Below are positions 1 to 8,659 of a DNA stretch of 64,000 bases, in pieces; the stretch's first letter is position 1; each line of letters begins with the position of its first letter. Position numbers and translations under genes: made by a program. The stretch is from Pseudacidovorax sp. NFM-22. Its GTDB lineage: Bacteria > Pseudomonadota > Gammaproteobacteria > Burkholderiales > Burkholderiaceae_C. The DNA lies in assembly GCF_021401245.1 (NCBI RefSeq), contig NZ_JACBFY010000011.1:62001-126000 (forward strand), written 5' to 3'. Under the pieces are notes generated by a model, which was not told the origin of the DNA, did not search any database, and was given only the letters and a program-made list of their open reading frames with translations.

Positions 1-2130
1 CACCGGCTTCGCCGGCGCCTGCCAGCCGGGCGCCACCGTCCACAGGTAGAACCAGCCGAAGAGCAGCGAACTGAAGAAAGCGCCATCGGCCAGCAGCGTG
101 AACTTCATGCCCCAGAGCCCCGGCCCGTCGAAGCCGTGCGTGTGCGGGCGCAGCACCACGCCGTGGACCTCGGTGACGGCCTCCTGTTCCTCGTGCGGCG
201 CGCCATAGCCCGGGTGGTCGCCATTGACCCAAGACCAGCGCAGCAGCACCAGCGCCGCCGCCGCGCCGAGGAGCGCGGCCAACCCGTAGGCCTTGAGCAG
301 CAGGCAGATGCACAAGAGCGCGATCAGCAGCGCCGCCTGGAAGGGCAGCCAGCTGTTGCCCGGCAGCACGATGAGCTCGGTGGGCCGGGCGGCCACGGGG
401 CTGCTGCCCAGCGTCTCGCGCGCCGCCACGCCGCGGGCCAGCGCGTGGCGGCCGGCGGCGATCTCGGCGGGCAGGCCGGGCCGCGTCCACAGCGGATGCC
501 GCGTGTGCACGGCCGGCTGGCTGGCGAAGTTGTAGGCCTCGGCGGGCATGGCGGTGGCCCATTCCAGCGTGTCGGCCTTCCAGGGGTTGACCTCGGCGCG
601 GCGGCCCAGGCGCCAGTGCAGCGCCAGGTCCAGCAGCACCGTCACCACCCCGAAGGCCATGACGAAGCCGAACACCGAGGAGACGAGGTTGGGCCATTCC
701 CAGCCCAGCCCCGGCTCGTAGGTGTACACGCGCCGCGGCATGCCCAGCAGGCCCGTCCAGTGCATCACCAGGAAGGTGCCGTTGAAGCCGATGACGGTGA
801 GCCAGAAGCCCGCGCGCGACAGCCGCTTCGAGGGCATGCGTCCGCTCATGTGGGGCAGCCAGTAGTACAGGCCCGCCAGCAGCGGGAACAGCATGCCGCC
901 CACCAGCACGTAGTGGAAATGCGCCACCACGAAATGCGTGTCGTGCACCTGCCAGTTGAAGGGCACCAGCGCCAGCATCACGCCCGTCAGCCCGCCGGCC
1001 ACGAACACCACCAGGAAGGCCGCGATCCACAGCATGGGCACCTCCCAGCGCGGCCGGCCGGTCCACAGCGTGGCGAGCCACGCAAAGATCTGCACCGCCG
1101 TCGGAATGCCCACCAGCATGCTGGCCGCCGAGAAGAAGGCCTGCGCCAGCGCTGGAATGCCCAGCGTGAACATGTGGTGCACCCACAGGCCGAAGCTGAG
1201 GAAGCCGATGCCGATCAGCGAGGCCACCACCCAGCGATAGCCCACCAGCGGCCGGCCCGCGAAGACAGGCACCATGGTGGAGATGAGCCCCGTGGCCGGC
1301 AGGAAGATGATGTAGACCTCCGGATGGCCGAAGAGCCAGAAGAGGTGCGCCCACAGGAGCGGATCGCCCCCGCGCGTCGGGTCGAAGAAGGCCCAGCCGG
1401 CGGCGCGTTCCAGCTCCAGCAGCAGCGAGCCCAGGATCAGCGGCGGAAAGCCGATCACGATCATCAGCGAGGTGACCAGCATCGCCCAGGCAAACACCGG
1501 CATGCGCTGCAGCGCCATGCCGGCCGAGCGGGTGCGCAGCACCGACACCGCCAGCTCGATGGCGGCCGCCATGGTGGAGATCTCCACGAAGGTGATGCCG
1601 ATGAGCCAGAAGTCCGAGTTGATGCCCGGCGAATAGGCATTGCTGGACAGCGGCGTGTACATGAACCAGCCCGCGTCGGGCGCCAGCTCGAAGGCCAGGC
1701 TGCTGGTGAAGATCACGCCGCCGAACAGGTAGCACCAGTAGCCGAAGGACGACAGCCGCGGAAAGACCAGGTCGCGCGCGCCGATCATCTTGGGCAGCAG
1801 GTAGGCCGCGATGCCCTGCAGCATGGGCACGGCGAAGAGGAACATCATCAGCGTGCCGTGCATGGTGAAGGCCTGGGCGTAGGCCTCGGCGCCCATGAAG
1901 TCGTGCTGCGGCAGCGCCAGCTGCGCGCGGATGAGCATGGCCAGCACCCCCGCGATCAGGAAGAAGGCGCCGCCGGTGAGCATGAAGCGCTGCGCGATGG
2001 TGCTGTGGTTGACCGCCGCCAGCACGCGCCAGCCGGTCGGGTTGCGCCAGGTCTCGTGCAGGGCGCGGTGCAGGGCGTCGTCGGCCTGCTGGTTGGTGGC
2101 CTCGCTGGTGGGTTGTTCGCGCTCCGTCAT
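1..2130 (-). CDS. ctaD: Cytochrome c oxidase, fused subunit I/III (partial, C-terminus beyond window)
   Basis: Catalytic subunit of a haem-copper terminal oxidase in the inner membrane. The 710 codons in the window are open to base 1, so the C-terminus is missing. Subunit I hallmarks are present: the low-spin haem His in TMHGTLMMF, the CuB/Tyr motif HPEVY (H269 to Y273), the CuB pair H318-H319 and the haem ligands in DTHFVVAHFHYVL. After about residue 560 the chain continues into a subunit III-like start (LWGMKFTLLADGAFFSSLLF), so I and III are fused. The K-channel position, usually Lys in PTGIK, is Gln347 (PTAVQ); the D-channel region keeps Asp (GARDLVFPR) but lacks the usual Asn residues. 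The ATG overlaps the coxB stop by 4 bp (ATGA), indicating coupled translation. Confidence 0.93.
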   Translation of the reverse strand, partial: MTEREQPTSEATNQQADDALHRALHETWRNPTGWRVLAAVNHSTIAQRFMLTGGAFFLIAGVLAMLIRAQLALPQHDFMGAEAYAQAFTMHGTLMMFLFAVPMLQGIAAYLLPKMIGARDLVFPRLSSFGYWCYLFGGVIFTSSLAFELAPDAGWFMYTPLSSNAYSPGINSDFWLIGITFVEISTMAAAIELAVSVLRTRSAGMALQRMPVFAWAMLVTSLMIVIGFPPLILGSLLLELERAAGWAFFDPTRGGDPLLWAHLFWLFGHPEVYIIFLPATGLISTMVPVFAGRPLVGYRWVVASLIGIGFLSFGLWVHHMFTLGIPALAQAFFSAASMLVGIPTAVQIFAWLATLWTGRPRWEVPMLWIAAFLVVFVAGGLTGVMLALVPFNWQVHDTHFVVAHFHYVLVGGMLFPLLAGLYYWLPHMSGRMPSKRLSRAGFWLTVIGFNGTFLVMHWTGLLGMPRRVYTYEPGLGWEWPNLVSSVFGFVMAFGVVTVLLDLALHWRLGRRAEVNPWKADTLEWATAMPAEAYNFASQPAVHTRHPLWTRPGLPAEIAAGRHALARGVAARETLGSSPVAARPTELIVLPGNSWLPFQAALLIALLCICLLLKAYGLAALLGAAAALVLLRWSWVNGDHPGYGAPHEEQEAVTEVHGVVLRPHTHGFDGPGLWGMKFTLLADGAFFSSLLFGWFYLWTVAPGWQAPAKPV

Positions 2131-2930
2131 GGGCGGGCCTCCGGCGCAAAGGCTGTCGCCACGGCAGGCGTACGGTCAGCGGCCAGGGCCGGTGCGGTCT
2201 TCAGCCAGACGTCGAAGTCGTCGGCCGGCATCGCCTGCACCACCATCGTCATGTGCGCATGGCCGTGGCCGCAGAACTCGGCGCAGACGCCGCGGTAGGT
2301 GCCGGGCGCATCCGCCTGCAGCCGCACGACCAGCGTGCGGCCCGGCACGGCGTCGAGCTTGCCGCCCAGCCGCGGCACCCAGAAGCCGTGGATCACGTCG
2401 GCGCTGCGGGTGTGCACGTCCACCGCGCGGCCGGCGGGCAGGCGCAGCTCGTTGCGCAGGCGCTGGCCGGTGTCGGGATAGTGCACCTCCCACCACCACT
2501 GGTGGCCGGTCACCTCCACGCGCAGCGGCGCGGCAGCGGCGCCGGGCCAGGGCAGTTGGTGGAAGCCGGCGGGCGAGCCGAAGAGCAGCAGGGCCGTGAT
2601 GGCCACGCCCGGCAGCAGCAGGCCGCCGCCGACGAGGCAGCGGCGGGCGATGCGGCGCTGGCGGGCGCCGTCCTCGGCCCGCCGTGCCTCGCGGCCGGAG
2701 CGATGTTCGCCCTCTTCGACGCCCGGCCATTCGCCCTTGCCACCGCTGCGGTCACGGCCGGCGCGCATGGCCAGCGCACCGAGCACCATCATCAGCAACC
2801 AGATTGCAGCCGCCATGCCGAACATCCACCACCACACCTGCGCGATGGCGCCGGCCGAAGGCCCGGCCGGGTCCAACACCGACAGCGGTCCCCGGCATCC
2901 GCCGAGCAGCGGCAGCAGCCCGATGCCCAC
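2127..2930 (-). CDS. coxB: Cytochrome c oxidase subunit II (CuA subunit)
   Basis: Accepts electrons from cytochrome c through the binuclear CuA centre. A lipobox-like LLGGC lies near the N-terminus, followed by two membrane segments (VWWWMFGMAAAIWLLMMV; LVGGGLLLPGVAITALLLF) and a cupredoxin domain with GHQWWWEV, the CuA His in ADVIHGF, and CAEFCGHGHAHM carrying the remaining CuA ligands. The start is uncertain. I chose GTG at 2930, which leaves a very short signal sequence; in-frame ATGs at 3008 and 3017 would give a proper basic n-region but overlap the opposite-strand DUF2231 gene by more than 65 bp. It lies directly upstream of the fused subunit I/III gene (4 bp overlap). Confidence 0.9.
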   Translation of the reverse strand: MGIGLLPLLGGCRGPLSVLDPAGPSAGAIAQVWWWMFGMAAAIWLLMMVLGALAMRAGRDRSGGKGEWPGVEEGEHRSGREARRAEDGARQRRIARRCLVGGGLLLPGVAITALLLFGSPAGFHQLPWPGAAAAPLRVEVTGHQWWWEVHYPDTGQRLRNELRLPAGRAVDVHTRSADVIHGFWVPRLGGKLDAVPGRTLVVRLQADAPGTYRGVCAEFCGHGHAHMTMVVQAMPADDFDVWLKTAPALAADRTPAVATAFAPEARP

Positions 2931-2939
2931 AATGGCGGC

Positions 2940-3422
2940 ATGAGCGCCGCACCTCCGAGCCCGACCCTGCCCGAACCCATCCGAAGCCGCGCGGCCATCG
3001 CCGGCCATCCGCTGCATCCCATGCTGATCCACTTTCCCGTGGCGGCATTGATCGGCCTGGTGGGCACCGACGGTGCCTGGTGGTGGACGCAGGACCCGTT
3101 CTGGGCCCGGGCCGGCCTGTGGCTGGCGGGCGTGGGCGCGGCCGGCGGCTGGATCGCCAGCGTGGCCGGTCTGATCGACCTGCTGACGGTCAGGCGCATC
3201 CGCCGGCTCGTCACGGCCTGGGGCCATGCCATCGTGGCCGTGATGATGCTGTCGCTGGCCACGCTGAACTGGGCGCTGCGCTGGCGCGCGGACGACCCGG
3301 CCCAGTGGCTGTGGCCCTGGGGCGCGGGCATCACGCTGTTCACGGCCGGCTTCATCGCCCTGGCCGCCTACCTGGGCGGACGGCTGGTGTACGAGAAGGG
3401 TGTGGCGGTCGACATGAGCTGA
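2940..3422 (+). CDS. DUF2231 family membrane protein
   Basis: 160-residue predicted inner-membrane protein with four hydrophobic segments. The N-terminal motif AGHPLHPMLIHFPVA is the signature of DUF2231 and must be inside the gene, so the ATG at 2940 is the only sensible start. It is divergent from coxB, with start codons only about 10 bp apart. DUF2231 proteins often sit near haem, copper or oxidase genes but the function is unknown; here the context suggests a role beside the oxidase. It converges on the CopD-like gene. Confidence 0.85.
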   Translation: MSAAPPSPTLPEPIRSRAAIAGHPLHPMLIHFPVAALIGLVGTDGAWWWTQDPFWARAGLWLAGVGAAGGWIASVAGLIDLLTVRRIRRLVTAWGHAIVAVMMLSLATLNWALRWRADDPAQWLWPWGAGITLFTAGFIALAAYLGGRLVYEKGVAVDMS

Positions 3423-3469
3423 AGCGGGCGCGGACAGCCAGCGCCGCGCGGTGGCGGTGAATCCGCCGC

Positions 3470-3904
3470 TCATGGCAGCGCTCCGTCGAGGCCGGGCTTG
3501 CGCAGCACCAGCCACGCAATCGCCAGCAGCAGCGGCAGCAGCAATGCGCCGACGAGGAGTGCGGCGCGCCTGGCAGACTGGCCGCGCTCCACCCACAGGA
3601 TCAGCAGGCCGAAGCTCGCATGGCCCAGCGCCAGCAGGCCCACCAGCACCAGCTTGGCCAGCAGCCACAGCCCCAGCGTGCCCTGCACCACGAAGATCAG
3701 CGTGCCCGACCCGATGGCGACCAGCGCAGCCGGCGTGGCCACCCAGATGAACAGGGCGCGCAGGATCTCGTCCTGCGGTTCGCCCAGCGCTGCCGGTCGC
3801 CGCCGGCCGTCGCCGGAAGCGGCCGCGGTCGCCAACGGCAGATAGAGCAGCGAGCCGCACCACAGGATGACGGCGCCGATGTGCAGGACCTTCAGCCAGG
3901 GCAT
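3470..3904 (-). CDS. CopD/HemJ-like four-helix membrane protein
   Basis: 144 residues with four hydrophobic helices. The N-terminal WLKVLHIGAVILWCGSLLYL resembles the start of CopD-type copper-resistance proteins and of the HemJ family (a His in helix 1 and an aromatic/Gly-rich stretch). A role in copper handling or in haem-linked redox chemistry near the oxidase genes is an inference from context. HemJ proper carries extra conserved residues that I cannot confirm here, so I do not assign protoporphyrinogen oxidase activity. Confidence 0.72.
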   Translation of the reverse strand: MPWLKVLHIGAVILWCGSLLYLPLATAAASGDGRRRPAALGEPQDEILRALFIWVATPAALVAIGSGTLIFVVQGTLGLWLLAKLVLVGLLALGHASFGLLILWVERGQSARRAALLVGALLLPLLLAIAWLVLRKPGLDGALP

Positions 3905-4019
3905 GCGGCCCCCGCGTCAGAAGGCAGGCGCGACGCGCGTGGCGTGCAGCGCAGGCAGCAGCGGTGACGCAGGCACGGCATGCCCAGCGGAGCCGGCGGG
4001 GAGATTCGACACCGCGCGA

Positions 4020-4271
4020 TCAACGCACGTCCACCGGGGCATCACGCCCCTTGGCGGCAGGATGAGGTGCGCCGGTGGCGTCGCCCTTCTCGCTCACCTT
4101 CTCGCCATCGTGGCTGCCAGGCTCGTGCTGCGGCGGCAGATCCGCATCCTGGGACTGCGCGGGCAGGCGGCGACGGTTGCCCGGCTTCAGGCGGCCTTCT
4201 TCCTCCCGCTTGCGCGCCTGTTCCCGGCTGCCGGTGGTGGCCGCGCGCGTGCGCGGCGTGTTCGTGGACAT
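4020..4271 (-). CDS. Small hydrophilic hypothetical protein
   Basis: 83 residues, strongly polar, rich in Arg, Lys, Glu, Gly and Pro, with no hydrophobic segment: probably disordered. I do not recognise a family. Support for a real gene comes from a good ribosome-binding site on the minus strand (AAGGGG seven bases before the ATG) and from isolation: no other gene covers this stretch. It lies between the CopD-like gene and the acetoacetyl-CoA synthetase gene, all on the minus strand. Function unknown. Confidence 0.5.
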   Translation of the reverse strand: MSTNTPRTRAATTGSREQARKREEEGRLKPGNRRRLPAQSQDADLPPQHEPGSHDGEKVSEKGDATGAPHPAAKGRDAPVDVR

Positions 4272-4437
4272 CGCCAGACCCCTTGCTCGAAACGGGCCGG
4301 CACCGCAGATGGCGCCGGCGGGTTCGGGTCAGGTCGCGTCCTGTCTGTCGTTGTGTGTTGCGGCGACGGCACCCCGGGCTCTCCCCCTGCGTGCCATCGT
4401 AGGAAGCCGGGCGCGCGCCCGCTGTCGGACAACAGAG

Positions 4438-6474
4438 CTATGAGGGCGAGCGCGCCAGATAGTCCTGCGCAAACGCCACGAACCAGTCGATGGCCGCGGG
4501 CTGCGCGAGCGCATCGCGCTTGACCACCTTGTCCAGCGGCTGGCCCAGCAACAGCTTCTTGACGGGCAGTTCCAGCTTCTTGCCCGTGATGGTGCGCGGC
4601 ACCAGCGCCACCGGAACGATCTCGTCGGGCACATGGCGGGCCGAGAGCCCCGTGCGCAGCGCCTGCCGGATGCGCTGGCGCAGCGGCTCGTCCAGCTCGA
4701 TGCCGGGCCGCAGCTGCACGAACAGGGCCATCCACGACGGGCGCCCCAGGTATTCGAGGTCCACCACCAGGCTGTCGGCCACCTCCTCCAGCTGCTCCAC
4801 CACGCGGTAGAACTCGGCCGTGCCCATGCGCACGCCCTGGCGGTTGATGGTGGCGTCGGAGCGTCCGTAGATCACGCCGCCCACCGCCCCCGGCCGGGGC
4901 ACCAGCCGCAGCCAGTCGCCATGCCGCCAGACGGGCCGTCCAGCCGCGTCCTGGAAGGTGTCGAAATAGCTCTCGCGGTAGCGGCTGCCGTCCTCGTCGC
5001 CCCAGAAGAACAGCGGCATCGAGGGCAGCGGGTTGACGCAGACCAGCTCGCCGACTTCGTCCATCACCGGGCGGCCCTCGTCGCTCCAGGCCTCGACGCG
5101 GGCGCCCAGCGTGCGGCACTGCATCTCGCCCAGGTACACCGGCAGCGTGGGCAGGCCCACCAGGAAGCCACCGGCCAGGTCGGTGCCACCGGACACCACG
5201 TTGAGCCACAGGTCGGGCCGGATCGACGCGTACATCCAGGCACAGGCCTCGGGCGACAGCGGCGAGCCGGTGGAGCCGAGCGTGTGCAGCGCGTCCAGAT
5301 CGGCGATGTCGCGCGGCACGATGCCTGCCTTCATGCAGGCCTGGTGGATGGCCGCCCCGGCGCCGAAGAAGGTGGCGCGCGTGCGGCCGGCGAGCTTCCA
5401 CAGGTGGCCCCAGTCGTGCTCGGGCCCGTCGCCCGTCACGCTGCCGTCGTACAGCACCACGGTGGCACCGCCGAGCAGGCTCATGATGTGGGCGTTCCAC
5501 ACCATCCACGAGGTGTTGACGGCCCACAGCACCCGGTCGCCGGGATGCAGGTCGTTGTGCAGCACCATGTTGACCATGCCGTTGGCCAGCATGCCGCCAT
5601 GGCCATGCACGATGGGCTTGGGCAGGCCGGTGGTGCCCGAGGAATAGAGGATCCACAGCGGGTGATCGGCCGCCATCGGCTCCGGCGCCACGGCCGATGG
5701 CGTGGCCAGCGCGTCCGCCCACGGCAGCCAGCGCCGGGCCTGCACCTGCGGCGGCGGCGCGGCATCGGCCCCGAGGTGCGGCACCCACAGCACCGCCTGC
5801 ACGCTGGGCAGGCCGGCCAGGATTTCGTCCAGCGGCGCGCGCCGGTCGAAAGGCTTGCCGGCGAAGCGGTAGCCGTCCACGGCGATCAACACCTTCGGCG
5901 CGACCTGGCGGAAGCGGTCACCGACGCTCACCGGCCCCATGTCGGGCGCGCACAGCGTCCAGATGGCGCCCAGGCTGGCGGCGGCCAGGAAGGCCACGAC
6001 GGTCTGCGGGATGTTGGGCAGGTAGCCCGCCACGCGGTCGCCGGGTTGCACGCCCAGCGCGCGCAGCATCGCGGCCACGGCGCCCACCTGGTGCCGCAGC
6101 TCGACCCAGCCGATCTCGCCGGTACCACCGGCCTCGCTCTCGTAGACGATGGCCGGCGTCTGCAGCCCCTCGTGGCGCAGCACCTGCTGCACGAAGTTCA
6201 CCCGTGCGCCCGGAAACCAGCGTGCGCCGGGCATGGGCGCGTCCTCCAGCATGCGCGCGGGCGGCGGGTCGAAGGGCAGCGCGAAGAAGTCGAGCACCGC
6301 ACGCCAGAACCCCTCGGTGTCCTGAACCGACCACTGCCACAGGGCCTCGTAGCCGTCGAAGTGCAGGCTGCGCTCGCGCTGCAGCCACTGCGCGAAGGCC
6401 GTGATCAGGGCGCGGTCGCGGCGGTGGGCATCGGGCGTCCAGAGGGGCGTGGGCGGGTGTTCGGAGGGGGTCAT
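4438..6474 (-). CDS. aacS: Acetoacetyl-CoA synthetase (acetoacetate-CoA ligase)
   Basis: Activates acetoacetate to acetoacetyl-CoA with ATP (EC 6.2.1.16) in the cytoplasm, linking ketone-body or polyhydroxybutyrate turnover to central metabolism. The 678 residues match the usual family length of about 650. The N-terminal acetyl-CoA-synthetase-like cap (FWRAVLDFFALPF) is followed by the AMP-binding P-loop YSSGTTGLPKPIVH, the GRSDATINRQGVRMGTAEFY adenylation motif and the C-terminal catalytic Lys in RTITGKKLELPVKK. It lies 47 bp behind a Bug-type binding protein gene in the same direction, so the two are probably co-transcribed. The start ATG gives the conserved N-terminus beginning PLWTPDAHR. 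Confidence 0.92.
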   Translation of the reverse strand: MTPSEHPPTPLWTPDAHRRDRALITAFAQWLQRERSLHFDGYEALWQWSVQDTEGFWRAVLDFFALPFDPPPARMLEDAPMPGARWFPGARVNFVQQVLRHEGLQTPAIVYESEAGGTGEIGWVELRHQVGAVAAMLRALGVQPGDRVAGYLPNIPQTVVAFLAAASLGAIWTLCAPDMGPVSVGDRFRQVAPKVLIAVDGYRFAGKPFDRRAPLDEILAGLPSVQAVLWVPHLGADAAPPPQVQARRWLPWADALATPSAVAPEPMAADHPLWILYSSGTTGLPKPIVHGHGGMLANGMVNMVLHNDLHPGDRVLWAVNTSWMVWNAHIMSLLGGATVVLYDGSVTGDGPEHDWGHLWKLAGRTRATFFGAGAAIHQACMKAGIVPRDIADLDALHTLGSTGSPLSPEACAWMYASIRPDLWLNVVSGGTDLAGGFLVGLPTLPVYLGEMQCRTLGARVEAWSDEGRPVMDEVGELVCVNPLPSMPLFFWGDEDGSRYRESYFDTFQDAAGRPVWRHGDWLRLVPRPGAVGGVIYGRSDATINRQGVRMGTAEFYRVVEQLEEVADSLVVDLEYLGRPSWMALFVQLRPGIELDEPLRQRIRQALRTGLSARHVPDEIVPVALVPRTITGKKLELPVKKLLLGQPLDKVVKRDALAQPAAIDWFVAFAQDYLARSPS

Positions 6475-6521
6475 GGGCAGTCGCCGGGGAAAGGCCGGCG
6501 AATGGCTCGCCGGCGGGGGTT

Positions 6522-7529
6522 TCAGGAGTCGGCCGTGAAGCCGATGCGCGGCACCTGCACGCGCCAGAAGTCGGTGTCGGCCTTCAGTTTCGCCGCCAGC
6601 TCCTGCGGGCCGAGGAACTGCGCACTCATGCCGAATTCGGCCAGGCCCTGGGCATAGTCCGGCTGCGCTACGGCTGCGCGGGCTGCGCTGGCCAGACGTT
6701 CGATGACGGCCTGGGGCGTGCGTGCCGGCACGAAGAGCCCGAACCATTCGGTGTTGTCGAGCGCATAGCCCTGCTCGGCGTAGGTGGGCAGCTCCGGCGC
6801 AAACGGACTGCGCGCGCTGCCGCTGACGGCCAGCAGGCGCAGCCGGCCCGAGCGCAGCTGCGGCAGGTAGCTGCCCAGCACGGTCGAATAGCCCGCCACC
6901 TGGCCGCCCATCAGGTCCTGCAGGCCGGGCCCGTCGCCGCGGTAGGGCACATGCGTCAGCTCCACGCCGGCCATCTTGCCCAGCAGGCTGCCCAGCAGGT
7001 GCGGCGTGGAGCCCGCGGCGGGCGAGCCGAAGGCCGCCTGCGTCGGATGCGCCTTGGCCCAGGCGATGAAGTCGGGCAGCGTCCGGACGCTGGCCGGCAC
7101 CGCCGGCCCGACAGCGAAGGCGAAGGGGAAGGTGCACACCATCGCGACCGGCACCAGGTCCTGCGGCGCGTAGGGCAGCTTGCGGTAGGTGAAGGGGTAG
7201 ACGCTGAAGGGCGCGGGCGGGGACAGCAGCACCGTGCCGCCGTCGGGCGCGGCCTCCTTGACCGCCCCGACCGCGATCTGGGTGCCGGCGCCGGGCCGGT
7301 TGTCCACCAGCATCGTCGGCGCGTAGGCGCCGCGCAGCTTCTCGGCCAGGCGGCGGGCCACGTTGTCGGTGCTGCCGCCGGGCGGAAAGCCGACGACGAT
7401 GCGCACCACCTCGGGCGTCTGCGCCGAGGCCAGGCGCGGCCACAGTGGCAGGGCGGCGGTGGCGCCCAGGGTGCCCAGGGTGCCCAGGGTGCCCAGCATG
7501 CGGGCGGTGAACTGGCGGCGGTCGGTCAT
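6522..7529 (-). CDS. Bug/TctC-family periplasmic binding protein
   Basis: 335-residue extracytoplasmic solute receptor of the Bug (tripartite tricarboxylate receptor) family, which binds carboxylates and other small acids. It has an RRQF twin-arginine-like n-region and a hydrophobic core that contains a tandem LGT repeat, ending near ASAQ. The mature part shows VRIVVGFPPGGSTDNVARRL and VDNRPGAGTQIA, both Bug signatures. The ATG at 7529 is preceded by GGAG on the minus strand. It sits between an AraC regulator and acetoacetyl-CoA synthetase; acetoacetate or a related ketoacid is a possible ligand, but this is context only. Confidence 0.9.
   Translation of the reverse strand: MTDRRQFTARMLGTLGTLGTLGATAALPLWPRLASAQTPEVVRIVVGFPPGGSTDNVARRLAEKLRGAYAPTMLVDNRPGAGTQIAVGAVKEAAPDGGTVLLSPPAPFSVYPFTYRKLPYAPQDLVPVAMVCTFPFAFAVGPAVPASVRTLPDFIAWAKAHPTQAAFGSPAAGSTPHLLGSLLGKMAGVELTHVPYRGDGPGLQDLMGGQVAGYSTVLGSYLPQLRSGRLRLLAVSGSARSPFAPELPTYAEQGYALDNTEWFGLFVPARTPQAVIERLASAARAAVAQPDYAQGLAEFGMSAQFLGPQELAAKLKADTDFWRVQVPRIGFTADS
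7464..7496. repeat. 9-bp tandem repeat inside a signal peptide
   Basis: The unit GCCCAGGGT occurs 3.7 times without mismatch (7464-7472, 7473-7481, 7482-7490, then six bases). It lies in the Bug gene and encodes the repeated tripeptide Leu-Gly-Thr in the hydrophobic core of the signal peptide. Because the unit is a multiple of three, copy-number change would lengthen or shorten the core without a frameshift. Confidence 0.9.
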
Positions 7530-7665
7530 GGCAAGGTCTCCTTCAGGCCCGGTCTGGTCGATGCCGGGCTGGGCCCGCACTGTGCCGCGGGTGAAGATGG
7601 GGGCCTGTCGGTTTGCTGCGCCGGCTGTCGGCGCCTTGCGCCACCGCGGGAAAGCCCTGAGACGC

Positions 7666-8592
7666 TCAGCCGCCGCGCCGCAGGGCCGTCGGCGACTGGC
7701 CCCAGTGCCGCCGGAAGGCCTGCGAGAAATGCGGCGCCGAGCGGTGGCCGGTGCGTGCGGCGATCTCGGCGATGTCGAGCGAGGTCTCGCGCACCAGCTG
7801 GGCGGCGTGCGCCATGCGCTGCGCGTTCAGCCAGGCGTGCGGCGTCATGCCGTACGAGGCCTTGAAGGCGCGCGCGAAGTGGAAGCTGCTCAGGCCCACC
7901 AGTCGCGCCATGCGCTCGACCGTCCAGTGGGCGTCGAGCGCCTCGCGCACGGCCTCCTCCAGCTGCTGCATCTGCCGTCGCAGCAGCCAGGCGCCACCGC
8001 GCAACGCCCGGTGCGGGCCGGCGTAATGACTGAGCAGATGCAGCGCCAGGGCCTGCGCCACATGCTCGCCAAAGCCGCTTTGCAAGGCCGCCTGGCTGTC
8101 CAGCGCTCCGAGCAGCATGCGGGCGAAGCCGTCGAGCACGGGGTCGTCGCGGCCGAAGCAGCTGTGCAGGCTGACCTCGGCCTGCGCGCTGCGGTGCAGC
8201 CAGCTGGGGGCGACGTCGATGTGCAGGTTGTCGCGCGGCCGGGCGCTGCGCCAGAAGCTGGGCAGGCCCGCCGGCACGACCACGGCCTGCCCGGGTCGCC
8301 AGCGGGTGCGGCCCACGCTCGCGCCATGGCGCTGCAGCAGGTCGGTGGGAATGGCGCGGCGCACGAGGATGGTGTGCTCGGCCGTGGGCGGCACGTAGAG
8401 GTCGCCCTCGGGCCCCACCTGGTGCCACAGCATCAGCCCGGGCCAGGGCAGCCCTTGGCTGGAGCGGCGCACTTCATGACCCGGCAGGGCCTGCCAGGGC
8501 TCGCGGGCGGGCGAGGCGCTTTCCAGCGCGCGCCACCGGCGCAGGTCGAAGCCGCCCGGGGTGTTCGCGGTCGGATCGGATTCGAGGTTCAT
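7666..8592 (-). CDS. AraC-family transcriptional regulator
   Basis: 308 residues. An N-terminal cupin-like sensing region (about 20-175, with RWRPGQAVVVPAG) is followed by a C-terminal AraC-type double helix-turn-helix (about 205-305: MARLVGLSSFHFARAFKASY and IAARTGHRSAPHFSQAFRRH). It probably activates the Bug-aacS pair located 136 bp downstream on the same strand; the effector is unknown. The upstream neighbour is an NTF2-like gene on the same strand. Confidence 0.9.
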   Translation of the reverse strand: MNLESDPTANTPGGFDLRRWRALESASPAREPWQALPGHEVRRSSQGLPWPGLMLWHQVGPEGDLYVPPTAEHTILVRRAIPTDLLQRHGASVGRTRWRPGQAVVVPAGLPSFWRSARPRDNLHIDVAPSWLHRSAQAEVSLHSCFGRDDPVLDGFARMLLGALDSQAALQSGFGEHVAQALALHLLSHYAGPHRALRGGAWLLRRQMQQLEEAVREALDAHWTVERMARLVGLSSFHFARAFKASYGMTPHAWLNAQRMAHAAQLVRETSLDIAEIAARTGHRSAPHFSQAFRRHWGQSPTALRRGG

Positions 8593-8659
8593 GGCAGCGG
8601 TGCGGGCATGGCGGTGCGCGCGATGCTACTGCCGCGGCCCGGGCCGCGCCGGGTGGCTG

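Noticed and set aside
136-2298. Plus-strand open frame of 720 codons opposite the oxidase subunit I/III gene
   Set aside because: Shadow frame rich in Gln, His and Arg; the minus strand holds clear haem and copper ligands.
7464-7496. Possible CRISPR or phase-variation frameshift tract
   Set aside because: Units are 9 bp without spacers, so not CRISPR; the unit is a multiple of three, so copy change cannot shift the frame.
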